Shown here: positions 59,067 through 64,000 of the stretch, piece by piece
How the letters are laid out: each line of letters starts with the position of its first letter
How positions within the stretch are numbered: position 1 is the stretch's first letter
From: Pollutimonas bauzanensis
GTDB taxonomy: Bacteria; Pseudomonadota; Gammaproteobacteria; Burkholderiales; Burkholderiaceae_B
Assembly: GCF_900129885.1 (NCBI RefSeq)
Contig: NZ_FQXE01000003.1
Location: 62,001-126,000, forward strand
Length of the DNA: 64,000 bases
Direction of reading: 5' to 3'
Translations under genes and position numbers: made by a program
The notes under the pieces: model-generated
Told to the model about the DNA's origin: nothing
The model's input: only the letters and a program-made list of their open reading frames with translations
Database searches by the model: none

Positions 59067-59702
59067 TCAGGTCGCGGGGACGCGCCACAAGTACCAGGCG
59101 GCAATGGTCCGGTACGGGCTCCATGCCTGGCCGATTTCAGCCATTTTCCTGCGGGCCGGCGCGGCCTGCAGGCCCTTCAGGCGCCGATAGCCTTCGCGCA
59201 CGCCCCAGTCGTCGGCGGGCAGGATGTCGGAGCGCTCCAGGGTATAGATCAGGAGCATTTCGACTGTCCAGCGGCCCACGCCGCGCAGCGGCACGAGGCG
59301 CTCGATGAGCGCTTCGTCGGCCATCGCCATGGCCTGCGCGCGCGCGGGCACCACGCCTTCCAGCGCCGCCTGCGCAATACCGCGTATCGTGGCCAGCTTG
59401 GCCGCCGAAAACCCGCATTGGCGCTGCAATTCAGGGTCGGTGTCCAGTATCTGCCGCGGCGACGGGAAGCTCGCGTCGGCATACAAAGCCAGCAGGCGTC
59501 CAACAATGGCGTCGCCGGCCCTGGCATGCAACTGCTGGTAGGCCACCGCCCGCAGCAGCGCCTCGTAGGGTTCGCGCGCCGGCTTGGCGGCGAGCCGGCA
59601 TGGCCCGATGGCGGCGATATGCCTGGCCCAGTCCGCATCGAGGCCGGCCAGGTAGCCTTCGGCGCGGCGGTAGGCGGCCTCGGAGAGGTCCGCGCGTATC
59701 AT
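59067..59702 (-). CDS. alkA: DNA-3-methyladenine glycosylase II (AlkA-type, HhH-GPD), copy 2
   Basis: 211 residues from the ATG at 59702 (AAGGA seven bases upstream). 'PYEALLRAVAYQQLHARAGDAIVGRLLALYADASFPSPRQIL', 'SAAKLATIRGIAQAAL', hairpin 'LVPLRGVGRWTVEMLLIYTL' and catalytic Asp in 'DILPADDWGVREGYRRLKGL', ending 'WSPYRTIAAWYLWRV'. Removes 3-alkylated purines. Upstream of ada on the same strand, matching the functional pairing known from the adaptive response. Only loosely similar to the copy at 53425. Confidence 0.94.
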   Translation of the reverse strand: MIRADLSEAAYRRAEGYLAGLDADWARHIAAIGPCRLAAKPAREPYEALLRAVAYQQLHARAGDAIVGRLLALYADASFPSPRQILDTDPELQRQCGFSAAKLATIRGIAQAALEGVVPARAQAMAMADEALIERLVPLRGVGRWTVEMLLIYTLERSDILPADDWGVREGYRRLKGLQAAPARRKMAEIGQAWSPYRTIAAWYLWRVPAT

Positions 59703-60072
59703 TGCAATTCCTTCGGCCGCGCGCCGGCCGATTTCCCCGCTAGTCGCGCGGCCCGGCTCGTCAAAATGCGGCGTCCCGCTGTCAGCGGGCTTGCCGGCGC
59801 TAGTGCCATGCATGGTAGCTCAGGCCTCCATCGAAATCCGTTCGGATGCAAGACAGTCTACGCGGATCCTGGCCGCGCGGCACTCCGTCTCTTGCTGTCG
59901 AATTCGCGTATGCCCGGCTGGCTATGGATGCCTGGCTTATCGCCAAACCGGGGTGGGCGCGAGGTGTCCGGGCGGCTCGTTGGCGCTGCGCTTGCGCTGG
60001 CGGCGGCCTGGGCATTACTCTAGGGCCTGTCGAGACTTTGCCGGCCGGCGATGCCGGCGCACAGGAGATCTG
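59703..60072. other. 370-base divergent gap without a recognisable gene
   Basis: Between the divergent alkA and quinone-reductase genes. Open frames run through it because of high GC, but none gives a family-like protein, and no start with a good ribosome site leads one. No Ada-box-like AAAGCGCA was found by eye. It should hold promoters in both directions; nothing else is visible. Confidence 0.5.
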
Positions 60073-61068
60073 ATGAAAGCAGCCTGGTATGACAGGCGCG
60101 GGCCCGCGCGCGAGGTCCTGGAAATCGGCGATCTGCCCAAGCCCGAGGCCCGGGCCGGCGAGGTGCTGGTGCGCGTCCATGCCACTGGCGTCAATCCGTC
60201 CGATACCAAGTCGCGCCAGGGCGGCGGAACGCGCAGCAATCCGTTTCCGCGGGTGGTGCCCCATCAAGACGGGGCCGGCATCATCGAGGCCGTCGGGCCC
60301 GGCGTGGATGCGGGCCGCGTGGGCGAGCGGGTCTGGGTATACGAGGCGCAACTGGGCCGCCCTTTCGGCTGCGCGGCCGAATATACGGCGGTGCCCTCCA
60401 TCAACGCGGTCAGCCTGCCCGACGCGGTTTCCTACGAAGAAGGCGCCTGCCTGGGCGTGCCGGCATTGACCGCCCATTACAGCGTGATGGCCGATGGCCC
60501 GGTGGCCGGGCAGGTCGTGCTGGTTACGGGCGGCTCGGGCGCCGTGAGTTTTTATGCCATTCAGTTCGCCAGGCTGGCGGGGGCCACGGTCATCACCACC
60601 GTGCGCACCCGGGAACAGGCCGATGTCGCGCGGCAGGCCGGCGCCGATCATATCCTTTATCGCCTCGATGACGATATCGTGGCCCGCATCGCCGAAATTA
60701 CCGGCGTTCCGGACGGCCGCGCTGTGGACCGCATCGTCGACGTGGCCTTTGGCGCCAACCTGGAAACCAGCCTGAAGGTGCTGAAACCCAATGGCGTCAT
60801 CGCCTCGTATGCCTCCGACCAGGTGCCGGTGCCGGCCCTGCCGTTCTGGCCGCTGGTGGGGCTCAATGCCACGCTGCGCTGTGTGCTGGTGTACGCCATG
60901 AGCCGCAAGGCCCATGACCAGGCCATAGCCGCCGTGACCCAGGCCTTGCTGGCCGGCACGCTCAAGCACAACATTGCCATGCGCTACAGGCTGGACCAGA
61001 TCGTCCAGGCCCATGAAATGCTCGAGTCAGGCTCGGCCATAGGCAAGGTCATGCTTGCCGTCGACTGA
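60073..61068 (+). CDS. NADPH:quinone reductase, zinc-free MDR family
   Basis: 331 residues, zeta-crystallin-like. 'MKAAWYDRRGPAREVLEIGDLPKPEARAGEVLVRVHATGVNPSDTKSRQG' catalytic-domain start, 'VVPHQDGAGIIEAVGPGVD', nucleotide site 'GQVVLVTGGSGAVSFYAIQFARLAGATVITTVRT' (AxxGxxG replaced by GGSGAVS). The Cys/His ligands of zinc alcohol dehydrogenases are absent, so quinones or enones are likelier substrates. AGGAGA precedes the ATG at 60073. 14 bases before the CheB-CheR gene. Confidence 0.92.
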   Translation: MKAAWYDRRGPAREVLEIGDLPKPEARAGEVLVRVHATGVNPSDTKSRQGGGTRSNPFPRVVPHQDGAGIIEAVGPGVDAGRVGERVWVYEAQLGRPFGCAAEYTAVPSINAVSLPDAVSYEEGACLGVPALTAHYSVMADGPVAGQVVLVTGGSGAVSFYAIQFARLAGATVITTVRTREQADVARQAGADHILYRLDDDIVARIAEITGVPDGRAVDRIVDVAFGANLETSLKVLKPNGVIASYASDQVPVPALPFWPLVGLNATLRCVLVYAMSRKAHDQAIAAVTQALLAGTLKHNIAMRYRLDQIVQAHEMLESGSAIGKVMLAVD

Positions 61069-61082
61069 AGGCAAGGCCGGGC

Positions 61083-64000
61083 ATGAAACATCCAGAAAAG
61101 GAAGCCGCGCCTGCCGACACGGAGCAGCTCATTTCCAATGAGCTGACTTTTCCCGTCGTAGGGTTGGGAGCCTCGGCGGGAGGAATCGAGGCCCTTTTGC
61201 AGTTTTTCGAGCATATGCCGCGCGACTTCGGCATGGCCTTCGTAGTGATACTGCATCTGTCGCCCGAGCACGAAAGCAACGTCGACCAGATCATTCAGCG
61301 CGTCACGCGCATGCCTGTCCTGCAGGTGGAGGCCAAGGTTGCGATCCAGAAGGACCATGTATATGTGATCTCGCCGGCCATGAACCTGGAAATGAGGGAT
61401 GGCCATTTGCAGGTAAGCGCGGCGCAGCGGCCGCGCGAGCGCCAGGTTGCGATCGATCTGTTCTTCCGGACCCTGGCTGATGCCCACAAGGCCCGCGCTT
61501 TCGCCATTGTGTTGTCCGGCAGCGGCACTGACGGTTCGGCCGGCATGGCCCGCATCAAGGAACAGGGTGGCCTGACCCTGGCGCAGCTTCCCGAGGACGC
61601 CGAATTCGATGGCATGCCGGGCAGCGCAATCGAACGCAATGTCGTCGACATCATCCTGCCGGCGGCGGACATGCCGCAAAAGCTGCTGGAACTTTGGGGC
61701 AATGCGCGGCGGATCGAGCTGCCCTGCTCCGATGACGCCGATGGCGCGCCTCATTCGCGCTCCGTCCCTGACAGGGCCCAGGCGGCCGAAGCGGCCCTGG
61801 TCGGGGCGCTCAGGCTGCTGTCTTGTCGCACCGGCCACGATTTCAAGCACTATAAGCGCCCGACGGTGCTCAGGCGCATCGAGCGCCGCATGCAGGTCAC
61901 CGGCGCAAGCGACATGCCGCAGTATCTGGCGTATCTCGAACAGCACCATGAAGAAACCGGAGCGCTGCTGGGCGACATGCTCATCGGCGTCACCAATTTT
62001 TTCCGCGACCGGGAAGCATTCGAGACCTTGGAGCGCGAAGTCATTCCGCACATCATCGAGCAAGCCCGGGACGGCGAGCAGGATGGCATACGGGTATGGG
62101 CGCCGGCCTGCTCCACAGGCGAAGAAGCCTACTCGCTTGCGATCGTGCTTTCCGCCGAGGCCGCGGTGCAGGACACGACGCCGAATATCCAGGTGTTTGC
62201 CACGGATGTCGATGAGCGCGCGATCGCCATTGCGCGGCGGGCGCTATACCCGGAATCCATCGTCACCGACGTCCCGCCGATGTATCTGCGCCAGTTCTTC
62301 AGCAAAGAGGGCGCGCGCTACGCCATCGCCAAGAAAATCCGCGATACCGTCCTCTTCGCCCAGCATAATGTCCTGCGCGACCCGCCGTTTTCGCGCCTGC
62401 ACTTGATTTCCTGCCGCAATCTCCTGATCTATCTGGACCGCCGCGCGCAGCGCGAGGCCTTGAAGATTTTCCATGCGGCTTTGCGCCCGGGCGGCTATCT
62501 GTTCCTGGGAACCTCCGAAACCGCGGACGCCGCCGACGAGCTGTTCACGGCGATAGACAAGAAAAACCGCATCTTCCGCGCCTCGACGGTGGCGGGCACG
62601 ATGCGCCCATCGGCGTTTTCCAAAGAAGGGCCCATCGCGTCGGCCGTGCGCCCGCCTATCCAGGTCGAACGCCCACGCGACAAGCGCCTTTCATATTCCG
62701 GCGCCCATCAGCGAGCGCTCGAGCAGCATGGGCCGCCCACCATCCTTATCGATCAGGCGTTCCGGATCCTGCACATGTCCCATGGCGCCGGACGCTACTT
62801 GCGCCATGTCGGCGGCGAGCCTTCCCACAACCTGCTGGCGCTGGTGCATCCGTCCTTGCGCGTGGAGCTTCGCGCTGCGGTGCTGCAGGCCATCAAGACC
62901 GATGGCGCCATAGACAGCCGCTTGGCGCCGCTTCGGCATGAGGGCCGCGAGGCTCATGTAAGAATAGCCGCGCGGCCGTTCAAGGACCAGGAATGGGACA
63001 AGAAGCTGGTGCTGCTGATCTTCGAAGAGGCCGAGCGGCCGGTGGTATCGGTCGAGAGCGGGCCGCTCGACGAATCGCAGGACAGGACGCTGGAGACCCT
63101 GGAAAACGAAGTCCAGTCGCTCACGGACCAATTGCAGCAGACGATAGAGCATTCCGATACGTCGACGGAAGAATTGAAGGCGTCCAATGAAGAGCTGCAG
63201 GCCATCAACGAAGAGCTGCGCTCGGCCACGGAGGAGCTTGAAACCAGCAAGGAAGAGCTGCAGTCGATGAATGAAGAGCTCATCACCGTGAATTGCGAAC
63301 TGAAGACGAAAGTGGACGAGACCGTCAAGATAAACGACGACCTGCAGAATCTCATTTCGTCCAGCGATATCGCGACCATCTTCGTCGACCGCTGCATGCG
63401 GGTCAAATGGTATACGCCCAAGGCGGCCACGCTGTTCAACCTGATCGCGGCGGATAACGGCCGTTCGCTCATGGACATCACCCACAGGCTGGAGTATGCC
63501 GGCATGATGGCCGACACCGCCGAAGCGTTCGAGTCCCTGCGGCTTGTCGAGCGCGAGGTGCGCAGCACTGATAACCGCTGTTACCTGGCGAGAATACTGC
63601 CCTACCGCAGCGCCGAGGACCGCATAGACGGCGCGGTCCTGAACTTCGTGGACATCACCGGCCGGCGCCTGGCGGAAGAGCGTCTGCGCGAAGGGCTGGA
63701 GCGCTTGCGGCTGGTCGCGGAGAGCACCACTGATTTCGCCATCATCACGATGGACAAATCCGGGCGGATAACCGGCTGGAACCGCGCGGCGGAATTCATG
63801 TTCGGCTACGAGGCCTCGCAGGTGGAGGGGCAACTGGCCGATATCATCTTTACGCCGGAGGACCGCGCCGCCGGCGTTCCCGCCCAGGAACTCAGAAAGG
63901 CCCTCGAAGAGGGCCATGCGGACGATGACCGCTGGCACGTGCGCAAAGACGGGTCGCGTTTCTTTTGCAGCGGCGTGGTTCATCCCATGGTCGACGGGGA
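61083..64000 (+). CDS. CheB-CheR-PAS multidomain signalling protein (runs off window end)
   Basis: At least 972 residues; the frame is open to the window edge. Residues 20-195: CheB methylesterase with Ser31 in GLGASAGG, His in 'VILHLSPEHES' and Asp150 in 'LSGSGTDGSAG', but no receiver domain. About 240-500: CheR methyltransferase ('VTNFFRDREAFETL', SAM motif 'VWAPACSTGEEAYSLAI', 'CRNLLIYLD'). About 550-640: PAS. About 668-752: coiled coil with repeated E-E-L heptads ('SNEELQAINEEL', 'SKEELQSMNEEL'). About 756-860 and 873 onward: two PAS domains. A histidine kinase may follow beyond the edge, as in many such proteins. ATG at 61083. Confidence 0.93.
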   Translation, partial: MKHPEKEAAPADTEQLISNELTFPVVGLGASAGGIEALLQFFEHMPRDFGMAFVVILHLSPEHESNVDQIIQRVTRMPVLQVEAKVAIQKDHVYVISPAMNLEMRDGHLQVSAAQRPRERQVAIDLFFRTLADAHKARAFAIVLSGSGTDGSAGMARIKEQGGLTLAQLPEDAEFDGMPGSAIERNVVDIILPAADMPQKLLELWGNARRIELPCSDDADGAPHSRSVPDRAQAAEAALVGALRLLSCRTGHDFKHYKRPTVLRRIERRMQVTGASDMPQYLAYLEQHHEETGALLGDMLIGVTNFFRDREAFETLEREVIPHIIEQARDGEQDGIRVWAPACSTGEEAYSLAIVLSAEAAVQDTTPNIQVFATDVDERAIAIARRALYPESIVTDVPPMYLRQFFSKEGARYAIAKKIRDTVLFAQHNVLRDPPFSRLHLISCRNLLIYLDRRAQREALKIFHAALRPGGYLFLGTSETADAADELFTAIDKKNRIFRASTVAGTMRPSAFSKEGPIASAVRPPIQVERPRDKRLSYSGAHQRALEQHGPPTILIDQAFRILHMSHGAGRYLRHVGGEPSHNLLALVHPSLRVELRAAVLQAIKTDGAIDSRLAPLRHEGREAHVRIAARPFKDQEWDKKLVLLIFEEAERPVVSVESGPLDESQDRTLETLENEVQSLTDQLQQTIEHSDTSTEELKASNEELQAINEELRSATEELETSKEELQSMNEELITVNCELKTKVDETVKINDDLQNLISSSDIATIFVDRCMRVKWYTPKAATLFNLIAADNGRSLMDITHRLEYAGMMADTAEAFESLRLVEREVRSTDNRCYLARILPYRSAEDRIDGAVLNFVDITGRRLAEERLREGLERLRLVAESTTDFAIITMDKSGRITGWNRAAEFMFGYEASQVEGQLADIIFTPEDRAAGVPAQELRKALEEGHADDDRWHVRKDGSRFFCSGVVHPMVDG

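Noticed and set aside
58938-60023. 361-residue plus-strand frame across the start of ada and alkA
   Set aside because: Lies opposite two well-supported repair genes and gives no family similarity.
59800-61014. 404-residue open frame antisense to the quinone reductase gene
   Set aside because: Shadow of a GC-rich gene; composition is not protein-like and the sense gene has clear motifs and a ribosome site.
61609-62406. 265-residue plus-strand frame inside the CheB-CheR gene
   Set aside because: Ser/Arg-rich frame-shifted reading; the CheB-CheR frame from 61083 is continuous and carries all active-site motifs.
63085-63340. Repeated EEL-rich segment as a tandem DNA repeat
   Set aside because: It is the coiled coil of the PAS protein; similarity is at the heptad level and the DNA is not a true repeat.

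Overview
The window looks like a chromosomal stretch from a GC-rich betaproteobacterium of the Alcaligenaceae (Bordetella/Achromobacter type). This is inferred from gene content, mainly the extreme number of orphan TctC-like 'Bug' periplasmic binding receptors (eight intact and one truncated), each next to small catabolic operons with LysR, GntR, AraC or LacI regulators. No rRNA, tRNA, CRISPR, insertion sequence or phage gene was seen.

Layout. 1-4.3 kb: the start of an enoyl-CoA hydratase gene, a CaiB-type CoA-transferase and a Bug receptor, opposite a LysR gene; then a scarred stretch with a PepSY-membrane-protein remnant, a parvulin PPIase and the C-terminal half of a broken Bug gene. 4.4-14.9 kb: aldehyde dehydrogenase, a complete branched-chain-amino-acid-type ABC importer (binding protein, two permeases, two ATPases), a BKACE (beta-keto acid cleavage) enzyme, two SDR dehydrogenases and an AraC regulator; this reads as uptake and CoA-dependent cleavage of a beta-hydroxy/beta-keto acid. 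14.9-22.1 kb: Bug, LysR, a 1113-residue fusion of ADP-forming acyl-CoA synthetase with DUF1254/DUF1214-like domains, an SDR and a HAD phosphatase. 22.3-30.4 kb: two mirror-image Bug + MmgE/PrpD modules around a shared promoter with two palindromes, followed by epimerase, beta-hydroxyacid dehydrogenase and SDR genes and decayed ABC-transporter remnants. 30.4-40.1 kb: LysR, an Fe-S flavin ene-reductase, and a block with two paralogous lactonase-like metallo-beta-lactamase enzymes, two MmgE/PrpD proteins and two Bug receptors. 40.1-51.9 kb: GntR with a very strong operator-like repeat, Bug + RraA-like aldolase + 2-hydroxyacid dehydrogenase + ABM protein; an HD phosphohydrolase; Bug + enolase-superfamily enzyme + threonate-dehydrogenase-like enzyme + LacI; an MFS carrier and an LDH2-type dehydrogenase.

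51.9-64 kb is different in character: stress and repair functions. Two O6-alkylguanine methyltransferases (Ogt, and an Ada missing three of four zinc cysteines), two AlkA-type glycosylases, exported MsrA and MsrB, an OmpR-type two-component system, a PEP-mutase-family protein, a quinone reductase and the start of a large CheB-CheR-PAS protein that runs off the window end.

The most unusual features are the acyl-CoA synthetase/DUF1254-DUF1214 fusion, the liv importer whose two ATPases both carry substitutions that would fall in the same composite ATP site, the zinc-site-depleted Ada, and several well-formed palindromic operators that can be matched to neighbouring regulators.
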